From: Girardinichthys multiradiatus
Taxonomy: Eukaryota; Chordata; Actinopteri; Cyprinodontiformes; Goodeidae
Assembly (NCBI RefSeq): GCF_021462225.1
Contig: NC_061817.1
Coordinates: 955,326-1,019,325 of the forward strand
Length of the DNA stretch: 64,000 nucleotides
Direction of reading: 5' to 3'
Shown: positions 26,920 to 38,590 of the stretch, in pieces
Numbering within the stretch: position 1 is the first letter of the stretch
Layout of the letters: every line of letters begins with the position of its first letter
Program-made: the position numbers and the translations under genes
Notes under the pieces: generated by a model
Told to the model about the DNA's origin: nothing
Database searches by the model: none
What the model saw: only the letters and a program-made list of their open reading frames with translations

Positions 26920-27119
26920 GGCAGGAACAGACTGGAGTTTAATCTGTGAAGGTTTATTGCTCTTATTTGTGCTTTCTTTCAGTGTTGGATTCAACTTGAA
27001 CACTGGATTTCCAGCCTGAAAAAGAAACTTCTATTTTAGTTTCTTTGTTTTTTACACGGTATGTTGGTGAATATTTTATACCATGTAAATAAATCTGCCA
27101 CCTTGAACCACACATGTAC

Positions 27120-30100
27120 TAATCAGTGTGTGATTTAACAGGAATTTAATAATCAGTCTGGTTATAGATAACCCAAAGCTTTTTGCTATCCTGCTGCTGT
27201 AGCCCACCATGGACACTATAAAGTAACAAGCTAAGGCACATCAGATGCCAGCCTTGCCCCTGTCCTCTTTGGTAAAGAAATAACTACCTAAAATATCCAC
27301 AGCTTTGACACACAGAGTTTGTAGTTGTTTAATAATTTATTCTGATTAAATATCAAAACTTTAAAGAAGTTATCTGATTGGTCTTTACAGGGCAAATGAC
27401 TAATAAATGCAATGCATGGCAAAAGTATTTGCCCCGTTAAACATTTCTTCTGTTTTCGCTTAAATGTTTCAGGTCATCAATAGGATAAAAACTCTTCAAC
27501 CTGACTTTAAAATACGTAATCCTTAATCTAATAACTAGTTCCACCGTTAGCAGCAACAACTGCCATCAGATTTATGTGATAATGAGTACTTTAAATCTGC
27601 AGAGAATCCTCAGCTATGCTGGATGATTCTCCAGCATGGACAGCCTGTTTAAGGTCATGGCAGTTTTTTGTTTCTTGGTCTGTCTCATAAATCCCACCAG
27701 AATACATTGGACTTTGTAAGTCTATGACACAAAAGGTGAAAAACAGTGAATATCTCTGCAAGGCAGTGTTGCTCAGAGGCTGTCAGACACTAGAAAATAA
27801 GCCAAAGGAGGATGGATATCTCACTTGAAATGACATCTTACAGGAGACAGTGGATCCACGGTGAGTTCAGGTAAAGTTTGTATTTCAGCCTTAATGTGAA
27901 CAGGGCCTGAACGTTTGTTCTTACATTGAAAGCTATAGAACGCAGATTATATCACAGTTTGGTCAACAGCATTCCACGATCTTTGCTAATCAGTAGTCAG
28001 TAACAAAGTATCAGATGTTATGTGAAGAAAGGCACAATTCAGAATCTAGGCTCTGATTTTTACCAGCCCAGCTTCTATGCTGGTTCGATCCAAGGCATGC
28101 TGATGGTAGGTTTTTACCACCAGATGGTGCTCTAGTGCAAAGCATTTGTCACACTGATTCATATAAAAATAAAATCAGTTTTATGATCTACTATGTATCT
28201 ACTATAATGAGGTGGAATGAATGGGGAACACATAAAGAACATGACTCAACATCAGCACAATGAAACAATTTAATGTCTCAAAAACCCAAGCAATGCAATG
28301 TCTAGAAAATAAAGATTTGATCAAAAGATTTTTTCAGTGTTCCACTATAATCCCCTGCAGTAACCTATAAGCTATGCTCGGCTCTAACGTGAACGTGGGT
28401 TCATGAGCGAGGATTTTTGTGGATTTATTTTTCCAGTGTAGTGTAATTCTTTTTATTATCTTTCTTGTCTTTCCCTAAATCCTTCAGAATTCCCCTTCAC
28501 AACATGTCCTTGATCTCATCATGTGAAATGAAGGTTTTTAGGAAAAAGACCCATGCGGCATTTTGTTGGGCTGCATGGCAGCCTTTGGGATTATGCTGTC
28601 AAATATGGAGAACATGATGGTGTGGCTGTGGATGGAAGCAGATCAGTCTTTACTGCTGACATGACCACTGATGGAATTAGCACAATGGATTCTCAATCAG
28701 TGGGTCTCACATTGGGTTCAGTGGGATGGAAATCAACACCTTATGTAAAAGATGAGCCAAAACATTTTTAAAAGGATCCCGGTAGTTGCCTAGGACAAAG
28801 AAATAAAACATTCCAAGAGGGAGTCTGATGACGAGCGGGAATCGGATGAACCCACCCTTGAGCATGTCTCTTACTTCCTGAACTTTAATGAAAAGCAAGA
28901 CGAGTCAGAAACAAGTGGCAGGTGAACATAAAAGCCTGAGAAGTTACTGAGTAAACATCTTGATATAAGACTTCAGTCAGTCACTTTTGTTAATGTATAT
29001 TTTTTTATGGAACGTCTTTTATTTAAGTTCTAAGAACATATACTTTAGACCATGTTTACATTAGTATCTTACAATAAACGCTTATTTATTATTATTTATC
29101 TCTCTTTAGGGGTCACCACAGCGGACCATCTAACTTCACCCTCCTCTTTTAACCCAACCCTCTACATATCTTTCTTCACCGCATCCTCAAACTTTCTCTG
29201 GGATCTCCATACTCATCTCTCCTTGTCCTATAAATCCACCATCTATTCTTAACACACATACCAGCCTTGTCTCCCCAGCTTTGTGTTTAAAGTACTCCAC
29301 CTGGTACCTCTAAAATACTAATTTCTAATCCTGTCCATTTTGATCACTACCAATGGAAATCTAAACATTATAACCTCAGCTCCACCTCCTGTTTTAGGTG
29401 ATGCCACCACCTCTAAACTACGTATAAGAGCAGGTCTCACTGCCAACTTTACCCCCAGTAATTTCTGCACTCTCTTCCTGTCTTGGCATTTTAGGGATAC
29501 CATATAGAGAAGTTGGTTGCCCCAATGTGCCAGGGCAGTTTTGTGGCGTGCTAGAACGAATTAGAAATGTTTTATATTGGATAGTGTTAGTGGAGGGCAG
29601 GAGTGCAATGGTTTTGCATTTTAACAGACTCAAACCTTTTATTTGTCCTGTGTGAGAGACAACGGACCATAAGAGACAATGGAGAAGAACTGGTGCTCAT
29701 CAGGACCAGGTGGTTTGCTGGTTAGGTGCACTGGTGAACCACAGAGATTGCAGAAGATTGAAAGGCTGATAACAGAAATGTGCCATCCCACCCAGGGCCC
29801 GGGACCAAATCCACTGTCAGCAAATAGGTGGTGGAAGAGAAATGAGCGGTGTAGTTGACCTAAACTATTCAGCCATCAATTGACTTGGGGCAAGCAAGTA
29901 CACCTCTTATGCTATGAGCCGGAGGAAGGAGGGAGCCAGAGGACCCAAGAAGCAGCCTATGAGGGATGTCCAAAATGACAGCCGTCTGTCAGCATCGAAG
30001 TCAAATTTAAGTGTTGTGACAAATCACACTTAAGGAAGTGTACTGTTTGGGGCTGCCGGCACTGAAGACAGGTATGTGGTATAAGGACAAGCTCCTGTGG

Positions 30101-30347
30101 TAGGCAGTGTGGAGTCACAGAGAGTGGGATAAATAGGAGTGCTGTTATCTGTTCTACAGCTGTGATTAGAAACTCTCCTACAGCCTGTGGATTGGACTAG
30201 TTCTGCCGAAAGAGTGAGTTCCTGTCCTATCACGGACCCTGTTCCGGTGCCAAAACTTAGACCCTTTTTAATGTCTACAGTCTTTTTTTGTGCTCAGTGT
30301 TTGGCCTTTTAGATTGCAGCCATATTCGCGTATTAGTGGGGTAAATA
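27120..30347. other. Intergenic stretch downstream of TIMM29
   Basis: A Tc1-terminal-like GGCAAAAGTATTTGCCCC lies at 27417, probably a MITE fragment. A LINE C-terminal relic at 29095-29475 is listed separately. The rest, including frames at 28553 and 30030, has no family resemblance. Confidence 0.4.
29095..29475 (-). mobile_element. LINE reverse-transcriptase C-terminal relic
   Basis: On the minus strand VKLAVRPALIRSLEVVA, KTGGGAEVIMFRFPL and KMDRIRNEY follow the pattern of the region after the reverse transcriptase in a widespread fish LINE (VRPAL..., E..M..LR, DKIRNE...). The outer end matches GGGGTCACCACAGCGGA, a common marker of that repeat. Several stops are present. Confidence 0.55.
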
Positions 30348-31915
30348 CAGGTCCTTCTCAAAATATTAGCATATTGTGATAAAGTTCATTATTTTCCATA
30401 ATGTCATGATGAAAATGTAACATTCATATATTTTAGATTCATTGCACACTAACTGAAATATTTCAGGTCTTTTATTGTCTTAATACGGATGATTGTGGCA
30501 TACAGCTCATGAAAACCCAAAATTCCTATCTCACAAAATTAGCATATCATTAAAAGGGTCTCTAAACGAGCTATGAACCTAATCATCTGAATCAACGAGT
30601 TAACTCTAAACACCTGCAAAAGATTCCTGAGGCCTTTAAAACTCCCAGCCTGGTTCATCACTCAAAACCCCAATCATGGGTAAGACTGCCGACCTGACTG
30701 CTGTCCAGAAGGCCACTATTGACACCCTCAAGCAAGAGGGTAAGACACAGAAAGACATTTCTGAACGAATAGGCTGTTCCCAGAGTGCTGTATCAAGGCA
30801 CCTCAGTGGGAAGTCTGTGGGAAGGAAAAAGTGTGGCAGAAAACGCTGCACAACGAGAAGAGGTGACCGGACCCTGAGGAAGATTGTGGAGAAGGGCCGA
30901 TTCCAGACCTTGGGGGACCTGCAGAAGCAGTGGACTGAGTCTGGAGTAGAAACATCCAGAGCCACCGTGCACAGGCGTGTGCAGGAAATGGGCTACAGGT
31001 GCCACATTCCCCAGACCTGGGCTACAGAGAAGCAGCACTGGACTGTTGCTCAGTGGTCCAAAGTACTTTTTTCGGATAAAAGCAAATTCTGCATGTCATT
31101 CGGAAATCAAGGTGCCAGAGTCTGGAGGAAGACTGGGGAGAAGGAAATGCCAAAATGCCAGAAGTCCAGTGTCAAGTACCCACAGTCAGTGATGGTCTGG
31201 GGTGCCGTGTCAGCTGCTGGTGTTGGTCCACTGTGTTTTATCAAGGGCAGGGTCAATGCAGCTAGCTATCAGGAGATTTTGGAGCACTTCATGCTTCCAT
31301 CTGCTGAAAAGCTTTATGGAGATGAAGATTTCATTTTTCAGCATGACCTGGCACCTGCTCACAGTGCCAAAACCACTGGTAAATGGTTTACTGACCATGG
31401 TATCACTGTGCTCAATTGGCCTGCCAACTCTCCTGACCTGAACCCCATAGAGAATCTGTGGGATATTGTGAAGAGAACGTTGAGAGACTCAAGACCCAAC
31501 ACTCTGGATGAGCTAAAGGCCGTTATCGAAGCATCCTGGGCCTCCATAAGACCTCAGCAGTGCCACAGGCTGATTGCCTCCATGCCACGCCGCATTGAAG
31601 CAGTCATTTCTGCCAAAGGATTCCCGACCAAGTATTGAGTGCATAACTGTACATGATTATTTGAAGGTTGACGTTTTTTGTATTAAAAATACTTTTCTTT
31701 TATTGGTCGGATGAAATATGCTAATTTTGTGAGATAGGAATTTTGGGTTTTCATGAGCTGTATGCCAAAATCATCCGTATTAAGACAATAAAAGACCTGA
31801 AATATTTCAGTTAGTGTGCAATGAATCTAAAATATATGAATGTTACATTTTCATCATGACATTATGGAAAATAATGAACTTTATCACAATATGCTAATTT
31901 TTTGAGAAGGACCTG
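30348..31915 (+). mobile_element. Tc1-like element, copy 2, with an internal deletion
   Basis: 1568 bp flanked by TA, with the same 200-bp-class terminal repeats as copy 1 and the same end sequence CAGGTCCTTCTCAAAATATT. It is 42 bp shorter, all explained by loss of 14 codons from the transposase. Orientation is opposite to copy 1, so the two form a large inverted pair around the end of TIMM29. Confidence 0.95.
30676..31638 (+). CDS. Tc1-like DD34E transposase with a 14-residue deletion (copy 2)
   Basis: The 320-residue frame is the same protein as copy 1 without residues 114-127, the basic stretch between IPQ and TWATEKQ at the junction of the DNA-binding and catalytic domains. The catalytic triad is present: FSDKS, QHDLAPAHS and NPIENLW with 34-residue spacing. 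The motif VMVWGAVS and SPDLNPIE keep the usual residues that copy 1 has lost. The deletion is in frame, so a protein could be made, but loss of the linker makes it likely inactive, or possibly interfering. Confidence 0.92.
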   Translation: MGKTADLTAVQKATIDTLKQEGKTQKDISERIGCSQSAVSRHLSGKSVGRKKCGRKRCTTRRGDRTLRKIVEKGRFQTLGDLQKQWTESGVETSRATVHRRVQEMGYRCHIPQTWATEKQHWTVAQWSKVLFSDKSKFCMSFGNQGARVWRKTGEKEMPKCQKSSVKYPQSVMVWGAVSAAGVGPLCFIKGRVNAASYQEILEHFMLPSAEKLYGDEDFIFQHDLAPAHSAKTTGKWFTDHGITVLNWPANSPDLNPIENLWDIVKRTLRDSRPNTLDELKAVIEASWASIRPQQCHRLIASMPRRIEAVISAKGFPTKY

Positions 31916-34215
31916 TACATCTATGGAATGCCCACAGTTGCAGCTGCAGGTACCCTTAAGTTGCATGTTGTTTACAGTGCAGTATAGAATTATTTAATGT
32001 AGTGTTCCATGCCTTATTTGGGTGCCGTGCAGTTTGGTGATGATTTCTCCAGTTCACGGTTCTCCAGAAATTCATTGAGACATGGACATGGAGGATTTAA
32101 ACCTCTATATTCAAAACAAGGTCTGGGACTCTTTCTTTTCAACAAAGAATAAACTGACACTCATGGGAGACAATGAGGGACAGATGATGCCAGTGGGTAT
32201 GGAGTCATTCATGTTCTCCATAGCTTCACATTCTAAACAGGGGGAGGCTGAATAGGCAACCGGAAGGGAATGCATATATGGCAGAAGTACCAAGTTGGTC
32301 ATATTGTTCAGTCATGTTTAAGCAAGATAAGATACTTGTGCAGGCAGCAACTATGGACACAGTAGGTAAGCCTGAACAGTTTATTTTAATAAGTGCAGTT
32401 AATATAGCACCAATTCACAACCCATGTCATGTCAAGGCATTTTACAAATAAAATAAATTAAATCAAACTATACAACTGATTCCATGTCAAGTGCATACAT
32501 TCCAGTTGATCCTAGTTATCAAACAATGCAGTCAAGTTCAATTCATTATTCAAATTGGTTTAAAAGTTATCTAATGAAACTCAGCAGATTGTAATGTACT
32601 GTTGAGTTATTGACTTGCAGCTTTCACTCCTGTACTAGCATGCAGTTGCTGGCATTGAGTAGTTATCGTAGCAGCAATCCCCTATACTGAGAATGTGTGT
32701 TGGGAAAACTCCCCTTTAACATGAAGAAATCTCTAGCAAAACCAGAACCAGGCTCAGTATGAGTGGCTATCCACCAAGACTGACTTGGAGTTTGAGAAGA
32801 TGGAGCACTCACGAAAAAGAGCGCTGACCCAGGAGTAAAAGAAAAAGTAGAGAGTTAATGGCAGCAGTAGCAGTTTTCTGGGTCCTCACTTCCAAGAGAA
32901 AAGGTCCTTTTTCTCAGGGTAGGACTTTCTATCATGATCACCAAGTATTTGGGGTTTTGATTCTCTTTTGTGTGTAATCTTGATAATTTTTGTAGTGTTA
33001 TCAGGTTCTTAGATTTTATTTTCTTTAGTTCAGGTCCCTGTTTCGATTGTTAGGTGACTTTAGTTGTGTACTCTTTTATGATTTACCTCATGGTTAACTT
33101 TAGTGTTTATGTACATTTTTGCATTAATATTCTGCTGGATTTCCCCTTTATGTTTCTCTCTGTCTGTTCCTGCTCATTTATTCTTCTCCCTCAGCCTTTC
33201 TGTCTTCACTGGTCTCAGCTAGTACTCATTATCTCCTGATTACTCTCACATGTCATGCCTTCTCCCCATTCTCTACTAGTATTTATAACTGTTTAGTTGT
33301 CATTGTTCTTTGCTGGAATCTCTTATACTCATTTCCATGTCCCATTGTTTTGGTTGTTGCTCCGGATTCTACTACCTGCCAATTTCATGTTCTGTACTCT
33401 TTGTAAATGTTTTCTTTGTAGGTTTTTGGCTTATTTATTAAATAATTCAACTCTCCATGTGGCCCCTGAATTCCTGTCTGCATTTTAATCCTTTCAACTC
33501 CACTTTATTTAATAGAAGCCAATACCAGGACCAAGCGGAAAGTCAAGCTTATCAATGCCACAAACCTTAGAGGCGGATCCAGCAGCAGTTGGAGGAGGCA
33601 AAAAGAACTTATGCGGACAAAATATAGATTCTGGAGTGCACCTTATGGGGAACCATGCTAGTGCTTGTGCCACTGAGGTGTTATCCACGGCAAGATGACT
33701 CCTGTGTCCGGTTGAGGTTTTCTGCCTATCTGCTGCTGCTTCATCTTCGCACCTCAGATGCCGTCATAAGACCTCCACGCCTACTCAGGACGATTAAGTC
33801 AGCAACAACCCACCCTCCTTATAATCACTAGTGTTAATGGAAAAATAATAATGCACGTCAATACATTTATTTAACAAGGAGACCAGTGAGAATCAAAGTG
33901 GCACTTTATTAATTCGTGCAAGAATTGAGAATGGACAGATACAGATACAGTCAAACCAGTGTCTCAGTCTGCACACTCGGCGGTAGAAAAAGACAAACCT
34001 TTATAGTTCTTGCACAGGCTGTGAATATAATTCACAATACAGAGGAGACAAGGAGATAAAACAGTCCTTGAGCATCGGATATCTAAAAAAGGTTAGCATG
34101 ATGTGAAGGCCCGGAGAGAAGAGCGGTATCTTCTCTTGGGTAAACACCACCTCCATATAAGAAAGGTCTTGCATTCCATTCATTCTAAGTGTGCCATGCT
34201 GAGCTGGCAAAAGTA
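31916..34215. other. Intergenic stretch with repeats
   Basis: It contains an interspersed repeat at 32385-32880 (listed). A possible LTR-like stretch lies at about 33870-34200, with a CACTTTATTAATTCG start and CTTTATAGTTCTTGCACAGG, but no partner is seen. No supported gene. Confidence 0.4.
32385..32880 (-). repeat. Teleost interspersed repeat, minus orientation
   Basis: Contains AATATAGCACCAATTCACAA, AGCAGCAATCCCCTATACTG and CCAGAACCAGGCTCAGTATG, the reverse complement of the blocks seen at 13060-13535. Confidence 0.6.
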
Positions 34216-34993
34216 CACTGCTCAAAAAAATAAAGGGAAGACTTAAACAACACAATATAACTCCGAGTAAATCAAACTTCTGTGAAATCAAACTGTCCAC
34301 TTAGGAAGCAACACTGATTGACAATAAATTTCACATGATGTTGTTCAAATGAAATAGACAACAGGGGGAAATCTTTGGCGATTAGCAAGACACTCAATAC
34401 AGGAGTGGTTCTGCAGGTGGGACCACAGACCACTTCTCAGTACTTATGTTTTCTGGATGATGTTTTGGTCACTTTTGAATGTTGGTGGTGCTTTCACACT
34501 CGTGGTAGCATGAGACGGACTCTACAACCCACACAAGTGGCTCAGGTAGTGCAGCTCATCCAGGATGGCGCATCAATGTAAGCTGTGGCAAGAAGGTTTG
34601 CTGTGTCTGTCAGCATAGTGTCCAGAGCCTAGAGACGCTACTAGGAGACAGGCCAGTACACCAGGAGACATGGAGGAGGCCGTAGAAGGGCAACAACCCA
34701 GCAGCAGGACCACTACCTCCGCCTTTGTGCAAGGAGGAACAGAAGGAGCACTGCCAGAGCCCTGCAAAATGACCTCCAGCAGGCTCTAGTGTGTTTTTCC
34801 ACTTTAATTTTGTGTGTGACTCCAAATCCAGGCCTCCATTGGTTAATAAATTGGATTTCCATTGATGAATTTTGTCTGATTTTGTTGTCAGCACATTCAA
34901 CTTTGTACAGAACAAAGTAATCAATAAGAATATTTCTTTCTTTCAAATCTAGGATGTGTTATTTGAGTGTTCCTTTTATTTTTTTGAGCAGCA
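34216..34993 (+). mobile_element. Internally deleted Tc1-like element
   Basis: Ends CACTGCTCAAAAAAATAAAG and, inverted, TGCTGCTCAAAAAAATAAAA, each beside TA. The inside keeps an N-terminal helix-turn-helix coding stretch ([15 protein letters not shown], then [14 protein letters not shown] with a stop), but the catalytic part is gone. The break is near 34785, where the coding text ends in CTCCAGCAGGCTCTAG. It is a non-autonomous derivative. Confidence 0.7.
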
Positions 34994-35099
34994 TATATCC
35001 AGTCTGAACTGGACATTTCATGGACAACAAGCTGATTTAGGACACACATAGGAAAATAAACACTAAACAGGTTGACTTATTTGAATTTTTCCACCATCA

Positions 35100-36250
35100 C
35101 TAGCAGCACTTCCAGCTGCAGACCACTGGAGGGCGCTGAAGGAGCAGCAGGAAGTGGTTCCCATGTACTCAGCAGCAGCACCGGTCCCTTCAGCTGCAGA
35201 TTCCACGACCTGCCAAGGCCTTCTTTCTGAATCGGAGCTCATTATTCTCCCACCTTTGAGCCCAAGAGCCCACTGCGTGCCGCCTCAGAGCCCCAGAGCC
35301 AAGACCCCATCTGCATCTCTGTTTCCATAATCATCTTCATCTACATTCCTGGCTTAGTCATCTTCAGTACCACCATCAAAATCATCACCTACATTCCTGG
35401 TCCGATCATGTTTAGCACTGCCATCTGCTCATCTTGTTCAGCCATCTGCAACTTCACTCCAACCTCATGTTTCTGTTCCTCAGTTGTATGACGAGTGTGT
35501 CCAGGTTGACCCGTCTGGTGTTCTTGTTCCTGAGTTCTATGACGAAGGTATCCAGGAGGATCCACTTCGTGCTCCTGTTCTTGCATTTTCCGAAGAGAGT
35601 GTCCAGGTGGATCTGCCTCATGTTACTGTGTTCTTCGACAAAGGCTTCAAGATAGACTTACCTCTGTCTATGTCTCCAGAACCTCATCAAAGGATCTGGC
35701 GTCACTCTCCAAAGCTCAATTGAGGGTTCTCCAGGCTTCAACACCACTCTGCCAAGGGATCCAGCAGTTCCACCGCTGTTCTCCAGGGTTCCTCAGAGGG
35801 TTCTTAGTGCCATTATCCAAGGTGTCACTGCCCTTCCTCAAGGTTTCTCTGGCGGTACCACAGCCATTCTCCAGGGTTCCAACGCCCCCTCACCCCACCA
35901 GTCTTCAGAGCTTGTCTGTGTCTAGTAGACCAGCTTCTTGAGCTTCTTTGTAAACTCTGTGAAGTGGTTTACAGAGCTCCGTCGTGGCTTCCAGTGTCCA
36001 GGGCTCCCCTGTGGTCTCCAGTGTTGAACAATCTTAAATCTCCAAGCTAACCTCCAGAGAAGTTAATCCGTGGGTTCTCCATACCACGTGATCGACAGCC
36101 CGACAAGGCTCTGTGAGGGTATTCAAGCCCCGTGTGGTCAACCTCCTGACAAGGTTCTATGTGGGTTCTCCTGGTTCCCTAGTTGACCTTCTAGGCTTAG
36201 TCTCTACCTCATCTGGCCTCCAAGGCTCTGTCCCTGCCGACCCATCTATC
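35100..36250 (+). other. Proline/valine-rich relic ORF region with a short tandem repeat
   Basis: Frame-zero translation at 35460-35723 gives about three units of roughly 17 residues: YDECVQVDPSGVLVPEF, YDEGIQEDPLRAPVLAF and SEESVQVDLPHVTVF, then FDKGFKIDLPLSMSPEP and a stop. Further CCAGGGTTCC-type repeats continue to about 36250 in other frames. I do not recognise the family. It could be a decayed gag-like or transposon-associated ORF, or a diverged host exon. No splice or start evidence supports a live gene. Confidence 0.4.
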
Positions 36251-36256
36251 TTAGTC

Positions 36257-36412
36257 AAAATGTCCTTGGGCAAGACACTTCACACACCTTGTCTGCTGAT
36301 GTGGCCACAATGTAGCCATTCACTGTCAGTGTGTGAAACGCTGAATGACTGATTGTGGTGTAAAGTGCTTTGGAGTCCTTGTCTTAATAAAGCACTACAC
36401 AAGTGCAGGCTA
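36257..36412 (+). repeat. SINE-type fragment (central part and tail)
   Basis: GTCCTTGGGCAAGACACTTC, then GAATGACTGATTGTGGTGTA and AAGTGCTTTGGAGTCCTTG, with a final AAGCACTACACAAGTGCAGG, is the common body and tail of tRNA-derived fish SINEs. The tRNA-like head is missing. Confidence 0.65.
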
Positions 36413-36437
36413 TATACCAATAAAGGTATTTTAAATA

Positions 36438-37646
36438 CAGTAATTGGCCACTTTATTAGGTACACCTGTCCAACTGCTCATTAACGCAAATTTCTAATCA
36501 GCCAATCACATGGCAGCAACTCAATGCATTTAGACATGTCTACATGGTCAAGACGATCTGCTGCAGTTCAAACCGAGCATCAGAATGGGGAAGAAAGGTG
36601 ATTTAAGTGACTGAACGTGGCATGGTTGTTGGTGCCAGACGGGCTGGTCTGAGTATTTCAGAAACTGCTGATCTACTGGGATTTTCATGCACTACCATCT
36701 CTAGGGTTTACAGAGAATGGTTGGAAAACGAGAAAATATCCAGTGAGCGGCAATTCTGTGGGCGCAAATGCCTTGTTGATGCCAGAGGTCAGAGGAGAAT
36801 GGCCAGACTGGTTTGAGCTGATAGAAAGGCTACAGTAACTCAAATAACCACTTGTGACAACCAAGGCATGCAGAAGAGCATCTCTGAACACACAACACGT
36901 CAAACCTTAAGGTGGATGGGCTACAGCAGCAGAAGACCACGCCGGGTGCCTCTCCTGTCACCTAAGAACAGGAAACTGAGGCTACAATTCGCACAGGCTC
37001 ACTAAAATTGGACAATAGAAGATTGGAAAAAGTTGCCTGGTCTGATGAGTCTCGATTTCTGCTGCGACATTTAGATGGTAGGGTCAGAATTTGGCATCAA
37101 CAACATGAAAGCATGGATCCATCCTGCTTTGTATCAATGGTTCAAGCTGGTGGTGGTGGTGTAATGGTGTGGGGGATATTTTCTTGGCACACTTTGGGCC
37201 CCTTAATACCAATTGACCATCGTGTCAACGCCACAGCCTACCTGAGTATTGTTACTGACCATGTCCATCCCTTTATGACCACAGTGTACCCATCTTCTGA
37301 TGATTACTTCCAGCAGGATAACGCGCCATGTCATAAAGCACGAATCATCTCAGACTGGTTTCTTGAACATGACAATGAGTTCACTGGACTCAAATGGCCT
37401 CCACAGTCACCAGATCTTAATCCTATAGAGCACCTTTGGGATGTGGTGGAATGGGAAATTCGCATCACGGATGTGCAGCAGACAAATCTGCAGCATCTGT
37501 GTGATGCTATCATGTCAATATGGATCAAACTCTCTGAGGAATGTTTCCAGTACCTTGTTGAATCTATGCCACAAAGGATTAAGGCAGTTCTGAAGGCAAA
37601 AATGGGTCCAACCCGGTACTAGCAAGGTGTACCTAATAAAGTGGTC
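36438..37646 (+). mobile_element. Tc1-like DD36E element, decayed
   Basis: Left end CAGTAATTGGCCACTTTATT beside TA. The right end has AAGGTGTACCTAATAAAGTG and is eroded. The transposase lies in three pieces: 36583-36606 (start, then a frameshift), 36607-36816 (helix-turn-helix), and 37008-37622 (catalytic domain, 204 residues). Stops follow RRMARLV and the FAQAH block. The catalytic part has WSDESRF, QQDNAPCH and LNPIEHLWD, with 36 residues between the second aspartate and the glutamate. An orphan left end of the same family is at 24155. Confidence 0.85.
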
Positions 37647-37717
37647 TTTATATAAATATAACAAAAATATGTTTTTCATGCTTCCTTCTGCTTACAAGCT
37701 TTGATTGTTATTTCATT

Positions 37718-37718
37718 A

Positions 37719-37750
<32 letters not shown>
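37718..37750. repeat. (TC)n/(TATC)n microsatellite
   Basis: A pure TC run followed by TATCTATCTA, just after the DD36E relic. Confidence 0.9.
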
Positions 37751-38312
37751 ATGCTTCTACAAAAGATGAAGACTAGGTTGAATTAGTGTGTTCCTACAGA
37801 TTACAGATTTTGAAATGAAATAAAAAGCACATAAAAAATGTAAATATTGTTTCAGCCGCCTGCTGCCCCCTTCCTGTATTTGCATCTTTTCAAGTTCCCT
37901 GTGCGCCTTCCTCCATCTGTGCCATATGGCCTTCATCGACCCCTATGCTGCCATCCATCCAGACCCCTCCTCCACTCAGACAGCGGGCCAGGTTTAGTGA
38001 AGGCGGTCACTGTCAGGTGCTGTTTGACAAATATGCAGCTCTTTTTTCAGTAATGGCTGGTAGGGCAATGAAACCATCTGACGGTGCTCACAGAATCTGT
38101 AGCATTCCACATGCAGAAATCCCTGTTGTTGTCTAATCAGTTGCTATTCTTATGAGGTATTTCTTCACATTTAACTTAGTGTTGAAAACCTGACTTTTAA
38201 ACATTTTGATGTCCCATAAAGGAAACTTGAAGATTTATGTAGATCAGAGCAAAAAAAAAAAAAAAACACAAAGGTGTTTGGGAAGACCACTGGCCACTGC
38301 TTTGTCATCAGT

Positions 38313-38315
38313 GAC

Positions 38316-38354
<39 letters not shown>
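38313..38354. repeat. (CA)n microsatellite
   Basis: About 20 CA units, nearly pure, in the putative last intron of the unknown gene. Confidence 0.95.
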
Positions 38355-38355
<1 letters not shown>

Positions 38356-38439
38356 TATGATACAGCAGGTTGGTTGTGTTAAACATCATGTGCCTCTGTA
38401 TAAAGAAAACAAAAAATGTTGCCAATGGGTAATAAAGCT

Positions 38440-38590
38440 ACTAAAGGAGCTAAAACCATGATGTTTACACAATCAAGGGGTACTGACACTCTCCAAACAG
38501 AGGGTAAGCCACAAAAGGTGGTTGTTTACAGAAAGCTGGATCCAGGCATATTATTGGAAAGTTGAGTGGAAAGAGAGACTATTGACATCA
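38440..38590 (+). mobile_element. Tc1 transposase N-terminal coding fragment
   Basis: CAGAGGGTAAGCCACAAAAG, then CATATTATTGGAAAGTTGAG and TGGAAAGAGAGAC resembles the helix-turn-helix coding part of Tc1 transposases (the QEGKPQK... and HIxGKLSGK... region). It is short, with no terminal repeats seen. Confidence 0.45.
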
